This document shows positions 25,201 through 35,239 of a stretch of 64,000 bases of DNA, piece after piece. The notes under the pieces were generated by a model. That model saw only the letters and a list, made by a program, of their open reading frames with translations. It had not been told where the DNA came from and made no database searches. This stretch comes from Brachypodium distachyon (taxonomy: Eukaryota; Streptophyta; Magnoliopsida; Poales; Poaceae). The stretch spans positions 56,695,237-56,759,236 of the forward strand of contig NC_016133.3 in NCBI RefSeq assembly GCF_000005505.3. Reading direction: 5' to 3'. The first letter of the stretch is position 1. Each line of letters starts with the position of its first letter. The position numbers were made by a program, and so were the translations under genes.

Positions 25201-25640
25201 TGTGTCTGTGTGGCGTAGGTTAGACCGCTAAAAAGCTCTCACGCCGCTATCGGCTCACTTGCATCAAGTTGTGCAGTTTCCAACTTACATGTTGCTTTCC
25301 GTCAAAGGAAACAACCGTTTGTTTCGGCAATCGACCGAATCACGCGCGGTGATGATAATGTTAGCATATCTGCCACCAGGTAGTCCGTCCTTTGCGAATA
25401 ACAATGATCATTTAAATATGCCGTAAAAAGAAACAACAACAATGATTTAACAGAGTAGTCTAGAAACAACTAGATACAAATTGGTCCCCCTCTTGGACTA
25501 AACTATGAAACCATAGCCCTCTCCTCCATAAAAACAACCCACATATATATAACCGCAACTGCAAATTTGGAATTTTACTCTGGGGAAGCGAAGCCATTTG
25601 CAGTTTTAAATTCGCCAATGTTCTTCCTCTTCTTCCTGCC
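22285..25640. other. 3.3 kb intergenic stretch
   Basis: No gene recognised. Small local duplications are visible: CAACAGCGTCCACCCG at about 22551 and 22632; a ~25-bp GCCATTTCGCCACA...CACAACTG unit at about 22690 and 22747; and GGCTTTGGAGGGAGATTGA at about 23929 and 23968. These may be remnants of non-coding duplications in the promoter region of NF-YA or decayed transposons. Confidence 0.45.
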
Positions 25641-25806
25641 CCCACACTTGGGCATAGTAGTAGGCCCATAATGCAATGGCGCACCAGATGCAGACACACG
25701 AAGCAGCAATAAAATAGGAGGCGGGGGAGCTGCGGGTGTTCCTTGGAACAGAACAACAAGGGGATAAAACGGAGAGCCCCAAGCGGGTGAGGGTGCCAGG
25801 GCCAGA

Positions 25807-25831
25807 GGAGGAGGAGGAGGAGGAGGAGGAA
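25807..25831 (+). repeat. GAG/GGA microsatellite in NF-YA 5' UTR
   Basis: A run of GAG units about 80-100 bp before the NF-YA start codon. Confidence 0.85.
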
Positions 25832-25907
25832 GGGGCGGCGGTGAGCAGCGCGGCTTTCCGGGGCGGACGCACCGAGGGAGAGGGCAGCGAGGCGCGTGGG
25901 AGCCGCC

Positions 25908-28900
25908 ATGCTTCTCCCCGCTTCTTCGTCTTCCTTGTACGCTTCCAAAGGTTCCCCCTTGGCCCCTCGGCACTCTAGTCCACTCGTTTTGTCCGCCGCC
26001 ATGTGTAGGTCCTTGGGGATGCGCTAGTAACCTTCTCTGCGCGTGTGTTCTTGGTCTCCTACATCGTCTTGCTTGATCCTTGTTTTAAGATTGTACTGGC
26101 TGTTTTATCTGGGACGATCTTTCATGATGTGGAGGCGTCTGTGTAAGCTGTGGATTTGGTTTGCGTCTACCGTTCTCACATATTGCTCTTTTAATTAACT
26201 CGACTATTGCTGTGGATTATGGAATGGTAGTTCTTGGCTTCGTTCTCGTTGCAGCTGTGGGAGCTGTTCTTGACTTTTCTTTTGCCTTGATCAGCTCATC
26301 CTATAGCCTGTATGCATGTTCTTGGGAACCGGGATGGCATCATCACTATTAAATCCCCTATTAAATATCGCTTGGCCGGCAAATAATTGATACCCCCTCC
26401 TATTTTACTAGAGGCCGCAGAAACAATTAACAAGCTTCCCTACCGTGCTTCATCCACTCCATCTGTTTGTTTAATTTTCTCTTGTTATTTCAGTAACCAT
26501 GCATGTGTGTAATACTAGTACTCGTAGTAAACTTTCGAGAAGCAGATGCATGTTAGCTGTTCCTTACACTAGGGTGAAACGGACATGAGGGTAACAGCAT
26601 TGTGAGGTCATCTTGGACATTCCAATTGCTTGGCATGAGGAATATGCAAGGAAACTAGTACTCTGCAGTGCAGTCTTGTTGATGGCATGCTAATTCCTTT
26701 TGCAGTTTAACTGGTTTTGGATAGGATTATCACTGTGTTGAGACCATGATTTATTTGGGTATTAACATCCTACAATAATACAACTTCCCTTTTTTCATCA
26801 GGTGACTCCTTTGGGAAAACAGGTGATGATGATATGGGGTCAACTTTGAATTTTAATAATAAGCCTCCTGTATTTGCAAGTCAAAACATTGACTATGGCC
26901 ACCCAATAGTAAGCTCTCAGGACGAACTGATACTTTATTTGGGAACACCCAAAGATATTCAGCCCTATTCTTTGATTCCGGGGCTGTGCGACTGAATTTT
27001 TTTTTCTACATATTATTCAGACTCGCATTTCATACCCATACAGTGATTCTAATCCAGGACTTTGGGCGGCCTACGGATCACGTGCTATGGTATGTCCTTT
27101 GAACAAGTCATTGTACTATCTCAAGTTGTTAACTCTCAAGTTCTTCGAAGGGAGTTTATGAACTTATAACATTTTAATCAGCATATATAGTTGATGGCTT
27201 GTTCAGTTCATGCCGAATGGACTACTCTATTTTAATCTTTGAACAGTCCATCTTTGCCGCAGTATAGTGTGTAGAAGCTTAAAATAGGTTAGTAGCCTGC
27301 CATTTTGCATTTCAAGTAGAGACTCTGCCTGGTTTGATCTTTACATAAGCATGCATGAGTTTCAGTCATCAGCTTGAATTCTAATGGCAGGTTTTTTATG
27401 AAGCAAAATAATAATGGGAAATGGAATGCTATCCATTTACATTGACTTCTTCCTTTCCCCAATAAAACAGCTGCTCGACGGCTATTAGTCATTAGATGTT
27501 GGAAAAAAAGGTGTGGGTACTGGTAGTCAGTGGTGCATCTGATTCCTAAATTCTCCAGTGATCACTATCCCCCAAAACGAGAAACGGACAACTATTGTTT
27601 TTTTATGTAAGACAGCATACACTTGCTAGCTTGTCTATTGACAAAAGTAATTTTAGAGTGATGGTTGAAAACCTTAATGGACTAAATATTAAACCCAATT
27701 GCGTTTGTTGTACTTGTACGGTTGTACCAGCAATCCGACATGTAGGTAATTACTATGCCCAGTAGTAGCGCTGGTGGTACCAATCTCTGACTTCTTAACA
27801 TATCTAAGGCTTAACAGTATACCTTTAATTATTGCATGTGTTGTTCTGTTAGCCACTAGTTATACTTGCAGAAATTGACTTGTCCTGTAGTGTGATGATC
27901 AATTTCGTTGCTAGGATTTTGTTATGTGTTACAATCATGCACAGTTTGAAACTTTGAATATACTCTGTTGTTGCTTTGGGGATATCTGGTCAATTAGGTT
28001 TCTCAATAATTTTTAGAATACAATTCGTTGTTGCAAGGAAAAGACCGACTAATGTGGCTGTGTGCATCAATCGATGCAGGGGCTGGGGGAGCAATAGAAT
28101 TCTTTTTTTTTGTTCTTTCTTTTCTATAGAAAAAGAAGGTTGACTGAAACATTATAGGCTCATGTAGGTAGTACTTCTGCAGCTTTACCTCTTCATATGG
28201 TAAATAGAGATACTTTTTAAGCATTTTGCTAGGTTTTAAAGTTGATCACACAGGTAGCAGACTGATATATCACCAGTTAGACTAGCAAAGAGGATATGAT
28301 GTCTATTTGACTGTTGCAGTCGCATGTAGTTCACAATTCTCAGCACTACTTGGTATAATATATGCAAGTATGCACACGATATCGATATTATGTTGCATGT
28401 CATGTATAAGGCATTTGCATCCCCATCACTTGATGAATCCATGCATCAAACGTTTTATTTCCTTTGTACTTTCATGTTTTTTTTTGAATTGCGAGCAATA
28501 ATTCCATGGATCTTGACTAACCAGTTGTACTTAAAATAGTTCCATACCCAAATCGCTGGAGGTGGGACATCCACAAACACAAGAGTTCCCTTACCTCTCG
28601 AATTAGCAGAGGATGAGCCCATATTTGTCAATCCCAAACAATATCATGGGATTCTTCGCAGAAGACAGCTGCGTGCTAAGTTAGAGGCCCAGAATAAACT
28701 CATCAAAAACAAAAAGGTTCTCGTCACTGAACCTTTGTTTTACTTATGCTCCGTTTTTTTTAATATAATGACTTTTGCTCCAGTTAATTAATCTTTTTGA
28801 TTTCTCTCTGCAAAATGAACATATTTTCTGCCTGTTGCAAATGAAGAAGCTCATATAATGTTCATGTTGTGTGAAATGGACTTTTGTATTGGTGATCTCT

Positions 28901-29315
28901 TCTGCTTGGCCTAATATTTGAATGCAATCTCCATCTGCAGCCCTACCTTCACGAATCTCGTCATCGTCATGCAATGAAGAGGGCAAGAGGTTCTGGTGGA
29001 CGTTTTCTCAATTCCAAAGAGCTTCAGCAGCAGCAGCAACAGCAGTCTTGCACCGTCTCCACCAATGCCACCGCAGATGGAGCGAATTCCTCGGGTTCAA
29101 CCCATCTACGGCTAGGTAGCGGCTCAGCTGGAGATCGAACCACATTGTCCTCCAAAACAGTAGCCTCACAAGAGAACAGCAAGAGAGTCGCTGCCCCTGC
29201 CCCCGCCTTCACCATGACACCCATGCTGCGCAAGGACGATGCCTTCTTCCAGCAGCACGGCCACCATCTCAGCTTCTCTGGCCACTTTGGCCAGGCAAGC
29301 GGGCGGTATACATAA
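25908..29315 (+). CDS. NF-YA: NF-YA (HAP2) subunit of the CCAAT-binding factor
   Basis: Five exons, 25908-25950, 26802-26908, 27021-27089, 28540-28716 and 28941-29315, join in frame to 256 residues. The start MLLPASSSSLYASK joins GDSFGK across the first intron, as in other grass NF-YA proteins. The conserved core (about 98-158) has the NF-YB/NF-YC contact helix with VNPKQYHGILRRRQLRAKLE, then the DNA-contact part PYLHESRHRHAMKRARGSGG. A Gln run follows. NF-YA joins the NF-YB/NF-YC histone-fold pair and reads CCAAT boxes in the nucleus; grass members act in drought and nutrient responses. A miR169-type site lies in the 3' UTR. Confidence 0.94.
28037..28115 (+). mobile_element. LINE 3'-end scrap in NF-YA intron 3
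   Basis: The words GGCTGTGTGCATC and GATGCAGGGGCTGGGGG are those of the common grass LINE 3' UTR (compare 47215-47276). Too short to classify further. Confidence 0.5.
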
Positions 29316-29360
29316 TAATGGGTACTTGGCTTAGTTTGATAACCAGCGTGATCTGGTGAT

Positions 29361-29381
29361 CAGGCAATTCATCCTTGGCTT
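29361..29381 (+). promoter_or_regulatory. miR169-type target site in NF-YA 3' UTR
   Basis: Bases 29361-29381 contain GGCAATTCATCCTTGGCTT. This matches the canonical miR169 site of plant NF-YA transcripts (complement of CAGCCAAGGATGACTTGCC with one internal mismatch). It lies 46 bases after the stop codon, where family members usually carry it. miR169 is known to repress NF-YA genes by cleavage. Confidence 0.92.
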
Positions 29382-30180
29382 AGTTTCTGGCGTGTTAGGA
29401 TTTAAGAGTTTCTGCCGTGTTTTAGGACTTCAGAGATATTGGTATCTCGTAGTTTCAATAGAGAAAGAAGAGTACTTTTGTGCTTTGCAGCCCACAACTC
29501 GATCGGGGCTTGATGTGATGTACTGTTGTCTGTTGTAACAAACACTTCTCAGTGTATCTATGCATTCTGGACTCCAATGTGCTTCCCTTGTGAAAGTAGC
29601 AAGTAAAGAAATTAAGAAATGCTTTCTAAATCATATAATTCCATGTCACAGGAACAGGAACTTATCCTTCGACGGGAGATGTAGTGGCATGGTGTCTGAT
29701 GCAATCGTACATCATCAGTGCACGGTGGAGGAAACAAAAGCAGCTGATGAAACATGTAGTCTGCAATGTGGATGAAGAAGGAAGGCACCGACGAACTTAA
29801 AGTTAAGAGTTCTAAAGTTAAACCAAGCAATGGAGAAATCACACGACGCGTACGACGATTGCCCCTGCGCAGTGATCGTGGGTGCCAAACCATTGAAGAA
29901 AATTCTACGGTGAATTTAGTGAAATTGGAACGACAGTTAGTGAAACCTTAGTTAGTTTTAATGAGCTTTTGACATTTTCGAATTTAATTTATGTTTCATT
30001 TCGGTTTCACTAAGATTTTTTTAATCTTATTAATGTTTCATTTCGGTTATGAACATTGGTGGAACTAGGATAAAACATCATTAAAATTTAGAATATCTAA
30101 ATTTACTTAGATTTCATCCTGAATTTACTGAATTTTCACACCGGTTTCATTAAAAATTAGTAATTCGGGGAGGGGCCGCG
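29382..30180. other. NF-YA 3' UTR and AT-rich intergenic DNA
   Basis: At about 29930-30160 there are repeated 'GTTTCATTTCGGTT' and 'GAATTTA' words on both strands, suggesting decayed transposon sequence. No gene recognised. Confidence 0.4.
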
Positions 30181-30199
30181 CCGCCGCTGCAGTAGAATA

Positions 30200-30559
30200 G
30201 TACGGAGTAGATTAATTTTCCCCGTCCTCTCTCTCCCTATCGCAGAGACGCAGACGGCGCACATCAGGCGACAGCGACGGCGGTGGAAGGAGGCGACGGG
30301 AGACCGTCGCGGGAGGGGGAAGCAGCCGGCTGGTGTCGGCCACATCTGGGCGGCGGCCGCCGCACCTGAAGTTTGCGGCGGCGGCGGCAACTGCTGGACA
30401 GGAGGAGCGCAGTAGCAGCGAGCAGGGAACAGGAGGTCGTGGGCTACAGCAGAAGAGTGAAGAGAGTGGCCGAAGGGAAGTGAGGAGAGCGACGGGAAGA
30501 GCTGGGCGACGGCAAGAGTAATTTTCCGGTTGTCTTCCTCCCCCAACTCAAGCCTCAAG
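30200..30559 (+). other. Probable non-coding first exon and promoter of APC11
   Basis: A GC-rich block ends CCTCAAG before a GTATAT donor at 30560. The matching acceptor TATATCAG at 32419 lies 7 bases before the APC11 ATG. Open frames inside are low complexity and not protein-like. Inferred from splice signals only. Confidence 0.55.
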
Positions 30560-30756
30560 GTATATGCGTCCTTGATCTGTGTGCTTTATGTACTGATGAT
30601 AGATTTTTGGCAAAATATAGTGTATTTTGGTAGTTCCTATTTTGAACTTGTCGTGAATGTTAAACTGGCCGCTGATTCTATGTTGACGATTGATGAGCAA
30701 TCTCATATATGATTTACATGTGTTTGCTTGAATGTTTCTTACAAAACAGTGAAAAT

Positions 30757-30873
30757 TACTCCCTCCGTTCCATAATTCTTGTCTCAAATTTGCCCAAAAA
30801 TGGATGTATCTATTCATAAAAAGTGTCTAGATACATGTAATATTTCGACAAGAATTATGGAATGGAGGGAGTA
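30757..30873. mobile_element. Stowaway-type MITE in APC11 5'-UTR intron
   Basis: A 117-bp element with TACTCCCTCCGTTCCATAAT and its inverse ATTATGGAATGGAGGGAGTA at the ends. Confidence 0.92.
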
Positions 30874-31447
30874 TTTCATATGTGCATTTTAGTTTTTTTA
30901 TAGCATGCATGCATTATACATGGTCAAGAGGATGGATAGAAGGAAAAAGATCTTAAGAGGAGCTGGAGTATTTGTGGCTCTTTAAATTTTGTAGCACAAG
31001 TTGAAAGTAATGCTATATGCACTATGCAGTTCTTGTGTTGTAAAATACCTCCAAGTTACTGGTATTAAGAGTTCAAGTGGCAAAGACTTGCACCATGGAA
31101 AAGATAAGGAGCAAGATAGTCTCTAGTGTATCATGATAATCAACAATGTCCTCTAATTTCACCAATTTAACATTAACAAGTTGGTGTCTAGTCGTACTGA
31201 TTTTAGCAGCAGTTGTTCCACTGATTGCTGTGAATTTGCCAAGAAGGAAACCAGTGGTTCCAGAGTCCCACTGCAGAGATGGCTGCAACTTACATAAGTT
31301 CTTTGCAAGCATTATTGGCCAGCTGCACCTGGTGGTTTGTCTCATACGAAAATACGTGCTGTTGCTTCCAATTGAGGAGGCTCCAGGAGCTATAAATTCT
31401 TGACATGAGAAACTAATGTCCGGCAGGTGTATTAAAGGTATTATAAT

Positions 31448-31836
31448 CAGGGCCGTACCAAGGAATCTGAGGCTCTTGTACTAATTCTAAAATGAGGCCC
31501 TAAAGTTTGAAGATCGTCGGGCACTGTTTTTACCGTGTGGAACTATAGATTCAAAGCGTGAAAGAAATCAAAGAACCGATTGGCTATTCGGCTGGGAGAC
31601 AAACCGATCAGATATTCCTATTCGGCTGAGAGCCTAGGAGACAAGTGGGCAGCGATTGGGCAGGCAGAAGCGTAACCTTGCTAGGTGGACTGACCTGTGT
31701 GGGCTCTTTTCTCTGTTCTCTCCCTGCTATCATGGGCCTTGTGTTTACGGTAATTAAGTGTACAATTATACTAGTTAAGTAAAATTTTGGGGCCTTGTGC
31801 CGTTGCCCACTCTGCCCCTATCACTGTACGGCCCTG
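31448..31836. mobile_element. hAT-type non-autonomous element
   Basis: The termini CAGGGCCGTAC and GTACGGCCCTG are perfect 11-bp inverted repeats. They are flanked by an 8-bp target duplication with one mismatch (ATTATAAT at 31440-31447, ACTATAAT at 31837-31844). An 8-bp duplication and CAGGG ends point to hAT. It is 389 bp, non-coding, and lies in the inferred 5'-UTR intron of APC11. Confidence 0.88.
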
Positions 31837-32426
31837 ACTATAATCCATGGTTTCCATTCCAAGGAAGTTCAATAGCGAACAAGAAATCACTGTCTGCATA
31901 ATGTTTGAGCCGTCCTTTTGTGCAAATCTCAACTGTGCTCTGAGCTGACTCATGACGATCTACAATACCAGAGCATAAGGAAACAGAGCTGTTGGCTGTC
32001 GCAGAAATGGTTTTGCCGCGTTGGTGCTCTGAAAGTTCAACCCTTATAGGTTAGTCCATTTTGAATTTGGCATGCTGTCGTCTTCCTTTATCCATTCAAA
32101 TCCATGCAAGGTCGAATTCAGCTGCTGTATTCCCATGCCCCATATCAAGCCTTGCCCTGCATATCATGAGGATACTCTGTTATTGACCTGTATCCTTGTG
32201 AGCCATTTGACTGATGTGCTCTGTTGTTGACATGTATACTACCTACAATTTTAGCAGTGAAATCGGAGACACTAAAGCTAATACCTATAGCCTTTTAGAC
32301 CATTTAGCAAATTTTCCTTCTCTTGGCTGCCTTATTTCCTGTTGATCATTATCTGACAAGCTCCAATCAGTATATAATGTTCTCATGGCTCGTACGTTGC
32401 ATCTCCTGTTGTATATCAGGTGAAAA

Positions 32427-32681
32427 ATGAAGGTCAAGGTTCTTCAGTGGCATGCAGTGGCTTCGTGGACATGGGACGCACAAGATGAGACATGCGGCAT
32501 ATGCAGGATGGCATTTGATGGCTGCTGCCCTGATTGTAAGTTCCCTGGTGACGATTGCACGCTCATCTGGGGCGCCTGCAACCATGCCTTCCATCTTCAC
32601 TGCATACTCAAGTGGGTCAATTCTCAAACATCAATCCCCCTTTGCCCAATGTGTCGTCGAGAGTGGCAGTTCAAGGGCTAA
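32427..32681 (+). CDS. APC11: Anaphase-promoting complex subunit 11 (RING-H2)
   Basis: An intronless 84-residue ORF, the usual length of APC11. It starts MKVKVLQWHAVASWTWDAQ and carries the complete metal-binding set (C23, C26, C34, C37, C44, C51, H53, H56, H58, C59, C73, C76). APC11 is the catalytic RING subunit that, with APC2, recruits ubiquitin-loaded E2 to the anaphase-promoting complex and drives destruction of cyclin B and securin. All ligands are present and the ending REWQFKG is typical, so it should be functional. A truncated copy lies at 36666-37410. Confidence 0.96.
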   Translation: MKVKVLQWHAVASWTWDAQDETCGICRMAFDGCCPDCKFPGDDCTLIWGACNHAFHLHCILKWVNSQTSIPLCPMCRREWQFKG

Positions 32682-33122
32682 GGGTCCCCAAGATATGTCT
32701 GCACCAAGTGTTTTTTCATCCCCTTGTAAAAAAACTAGAGCGAATGTTTTACTGGGATGTAGTTGTTTTATCCTGAAAGTACGCTGTAATACTTTCTGGA
32801 AACTAGGATGGTCTGCATCCGCGAAGTTAGACTCTGAGCAGTGGGCTCAGCACATTGGTTGATAGGAGAGGCTCCGTGATCTCTGAGTGGAGGCGTTGAG
32901 GGAGATACTGAGCTCGGGTGGTCGGTAATGTTCTGCGTGAGACGGCGTCAGGAATGTAAACATGCAATTTAGGCCCAGTGTTGTTCGTCTGTTCATGTTT
33001 TTTTTTCTTGGTTACAACCAGCTCGATTTTGATGTGACCTGTTGTTCAAATCGGTGATGTAGTTTTCCATTAAAAAATCGAATGTACTTTCACTCGTTGT
33101 GGTAACTCACGAGCTCCCAGTC
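32682..33122 (+). other. APC11 3' UTR and flank
   Basis: At least 150-200 bp of this 3' UTR recurs in the APC11 pseudogene near 37212-37410, which shows that the copied unit extended past the stop codon. Confidence 0.6.
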
Positions 33123-33150
33123 TCAGGCCTTTTTGATTCAAAGGAATTTC

Positions 33151-33776
33151 GGGCTTATTCGGTTTGTAAGATTTTGGAATCATAGGAAAATGAAAAGTAG
33201 AGGATTGAGAAGTCATGGAAACTTCAATCCTTAGAATTTTAAATGAGGTATCAATTAATGTGTAGAATTCTTACAAGTTAGGTCAATTTGGGACCAATCC
33301 TTAGGAATCTGGCACATCAATTCGTATTAAACGAATGTTACACATAGGAAAAAAAAATCCTAAGGTCTCTTTGATTCAAATAATTTCATAAGAAATCTGG
33401 AGGGTTCTATTCCTAAGAAATCTTTCCTTTATAGCTCTTTTGATTTGTAGGATTTGAAATCATAGAAATATTTTCTATGGACTAGTTTGCATGCTGTTTC
33501 AGAGGAAAATTTTCATGAGGTACAATCTAATGGAAATTTTTCTCCGTCTCTATGACAACTATGAGTAGCACATCCTTGCATTTTTTCTATGGTGCATCAA
33601 ACAACTTCTACTATACATTCTTGTATTTTGAGTTTTCATGGGATTCAACGTGCCATTACATTCAAATCATATGTTTTTTCTATTCCTATGTTTTTTAAAT
33701 CATGCAAATCAAAGAGACCCTAATGCTTGAAATCCTATAAAAAATGCTCAAAGATTCCTACAAACCGAATGAGCCC
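33151..33776. mobile_element. Middle Tourist-like MITE inserted in the outer one
   Basis: The ends GGGCTTATTCGGTTTGTA and TACAAACCGAATGAGCCC are inverted repeats, flanked by the 3-bp duplication TTC (33148-33150 and 33777-33779). It splits the outer element after AATTTC and itself contains another MITE. Confidence 0.85.
33364..33720. mobile_element. Inner Tourist-like MITE
   Basis: A 357-bp element with the ends GGTCTCTTTGATTCAAA and GCAAATCAAAGAGACCC and the 3-bp duplication TAA on each side (33361-33363, 33721-33723), as in PIF/Harbinger-type MITEs. Confidence 0.9.
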
Positions 33777-34073
33777 TTCATAGGAAACATGGAGAATTCT
33801 ATTTTTAAGGAAATTTTCATTTATGCCTCTTTTGATTTGCAGAATTTGAAACCGTAGGGATATTTCCTATGACTTGCATGCTATTCCAAAGAAAAATTCC
33901 CATGAGGTCCAACCTCATGGAAAATTCCCTTTTGTCTCTATGAGAAGTATGAGTAGCACATAATTCTAGCAAGTCATGTATTTTTCTTGTGGTGCAATCA
34001 AACAACTTGTAATACACATTCCTATTTTTTGAATTCCTGTAGGATTCAACATGCCATGACATTCAAATCTTAC

Positions 34074-34179
34074 GAGAAACACCTCTTGGTGTGGTGGTGG
34101 AGTTGTGGGTGCATGACTCCACCCACCAAGGTCACAATTATATTCTATGGGTCTCCCTTACAGTCTTTCTATAAAAAAA
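34074..34179 (+). mobile_element. Short SINE-like insertion
   Basis: About 106 bp with the core GGTGTGGTGGTGGAG...CATGACTCC and a tail of A residues. It is flanked by a ~15-bp imperfect direct repeat (ACATTCAAATCTTAC at 34059-34073, ACATTCAATTCCTAC at 34180-34194). A-tail plus long target duplication fits a SINE. It is absent from the otherwise homologous inner MITE. Confidence 0.7.
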
Positions 34180-34244
34180 ACATTCAATTCCTACATTTAT
34201 CTTATCCCTATGTTTTTAAAATCCTATAAAAATCAAAAAAGCCC

Positions 34245-34520
34245 TAAAAGTACTGCAAATATAGATGGAAGTTAGCTTTGTCATAACCACCTACACAATT
34301 GTTTATTTGGCATTTTCTACTTCTACTAGTAGCTGCAAACCAGATATTGACTAACCAGTTATATGATGTGTATTCACTAGTATGGAAATGACGACGACAT
34401 TAATTAGTATTACTATCAATTGCTTACTTGTTTATTACTCATTCCTTAATGTCAATATTATTTACTTCCAAGTTTAGAAAAGCTCAATATAGAAGCATGA
34501 GCATTTGGGTCAGGATTAGT
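34245..34520. other. Promoter region of peptide gene A
   Basis: AT-rich. The last 150 bp resemble the region before gene B at about 40380-40440, showing that the A/B duplication includes upstream sequence. Confidence 0.5.
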
Positions 34521-34522
34521 AC

Positions 34523-34528
34523 TATAAA
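34523..34528 (+). promoter_or_regulatory. TATA box of peptide gene A
   Basis: TATAAA 115 bp before the ATG, followed by a run of about 16 C and a partial duplication of the leader word CATGAGCATTTGG that gene B lacks. Confidence 0.6.
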
Positions 34529-34637
34529 CACCACCCCCCCCCCCCCCCAGCCCCACCCAAACCCATGAACATTTGGATCTGTATCCATACAATAGAAAAA
34601 AGAAAACAACTCAAAAAGAGTATTCCAACAGTTATCC

Positions 34638-35086
34638 ATGAGGGCTAGCCAGGCGCTATTATCTCTCGTCGTCCTCGTCCTACTATCATCAGGTAGAACT
34701 TCCTCATCCAGGCGGTTCATTTTGGATCAATAGGAGGGAAAAATGCACATATAAGATTCTTCTTTCCTATTCTTAAGCAAGTCCTCGAGAGGGCTTAGTT
34801 GATCATGATTTTTTGTTCTCTTTGCATCGTTTAACTTGTTGTTTGTTTGTGTTGGTGATGTCTTGCAGAGATGTGTAATGTTGGGACCATGGCAAGTGTC
34901 GAGGAGGGCCTCTACAGCAGTACTGATGATTACTCGCAATACACATGCACGAGGTTCTTTCCCAGTGGCAACTGCTATCACAAACCGTGTAATGAATTTT
35001 GCGGCCACAGGCTCAGTGGTTACGGCAAATGTCTCGCTACGGGGTGCCAGTGCTCTTACTATTGCCAGCCCCCTCCTTCTAAATAA
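34638..35086 (+). CDS. Defensin-like secreted cysteine-rich peptide A
   Basis: Two exons (34638-34692 and 34869-35086) join in phase 1 to 90 residues. Exon 1 is a signal peptide (MRASQALLSLVVLVLL). Exon 2 encodes the mature peptide with eight cysteines spaced C-x8-C-x4-C-x3-C-x9-C-x4-C-x-C-x3-C, plus one extra Cys near its start. CxxxC followed by CxC is the signature of the cysteine-stabilised alpha-beta fold of plant defensin-like proteins, which are secreted and serve in defence or in pollen/seed signalling. It is the closest paralogue of gene B. The fold call is inferred from spacing; the target is unknown. Confidence 0.85.
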
Positions 35087-35239
35087 TATAGAAGGACCTT
35101 GTTCATTTTTTTTATCTCAGCAATAATCTCCAAAGGTAGATTCATTTCAGTGCAAGGCAACTATTAATCATGCATGTAATGCCAAAAAAATTATATACAT
35201 GTAATACCATATTGCTAGTTGAGATGAAAGGAAGCCTCC
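35087..35239 (+). other. 3' UTR of peptide gene A
   Basis: Matches the flank of gene B (after 41008) up to about 35157 (GCAAGGCAACTA). It is then interrupted by foreign sequence, and homology resumes at about 36500. Confidence 0.65.

Larger units (their letters stand above)
33126..34244. mobile_element. Outer Tourist-like MITE, interrupted twice
   Basis: The ends GGCCTTTTTGATTCAAAGG and AATCAAAAAAGCCC are inverted repeats, with TCA/TAA as likely 3-bp target sites. Removing the inserts at 33151-33776 and 34074-34179 leaves a copy that aligns along its length with the inner element at 33364-33720 (for example TTCATAGGAAACATGGAG against TTCATAAGAAATCTGGAG). The two are therefore paralogues of one family. 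Confidence 0.75.

Noticed and set aside
25460..26002. 180-codon minus-strand frame with leucine runs over the NF-YA first exon
   Set aside because: The leucine runs are the reverse of a GAG repeat in the NF-YA 5' UTR; the plus strand encodes the true NF-YA start joined by good splice phase.
31146..31403. 85-codon hydrophobic frame in the APC11 leader intron
   Set aside because: It has one possible membrane stretch but no family resemblance and no promoter or splice support; likely chance.
34484..34720. Minus-strand frame overlapping gene A exon 1
   Set aside because: It covers the promoter and C-run of gene A and has no domain; the plus-strand signal peptide is conserved in gene B.
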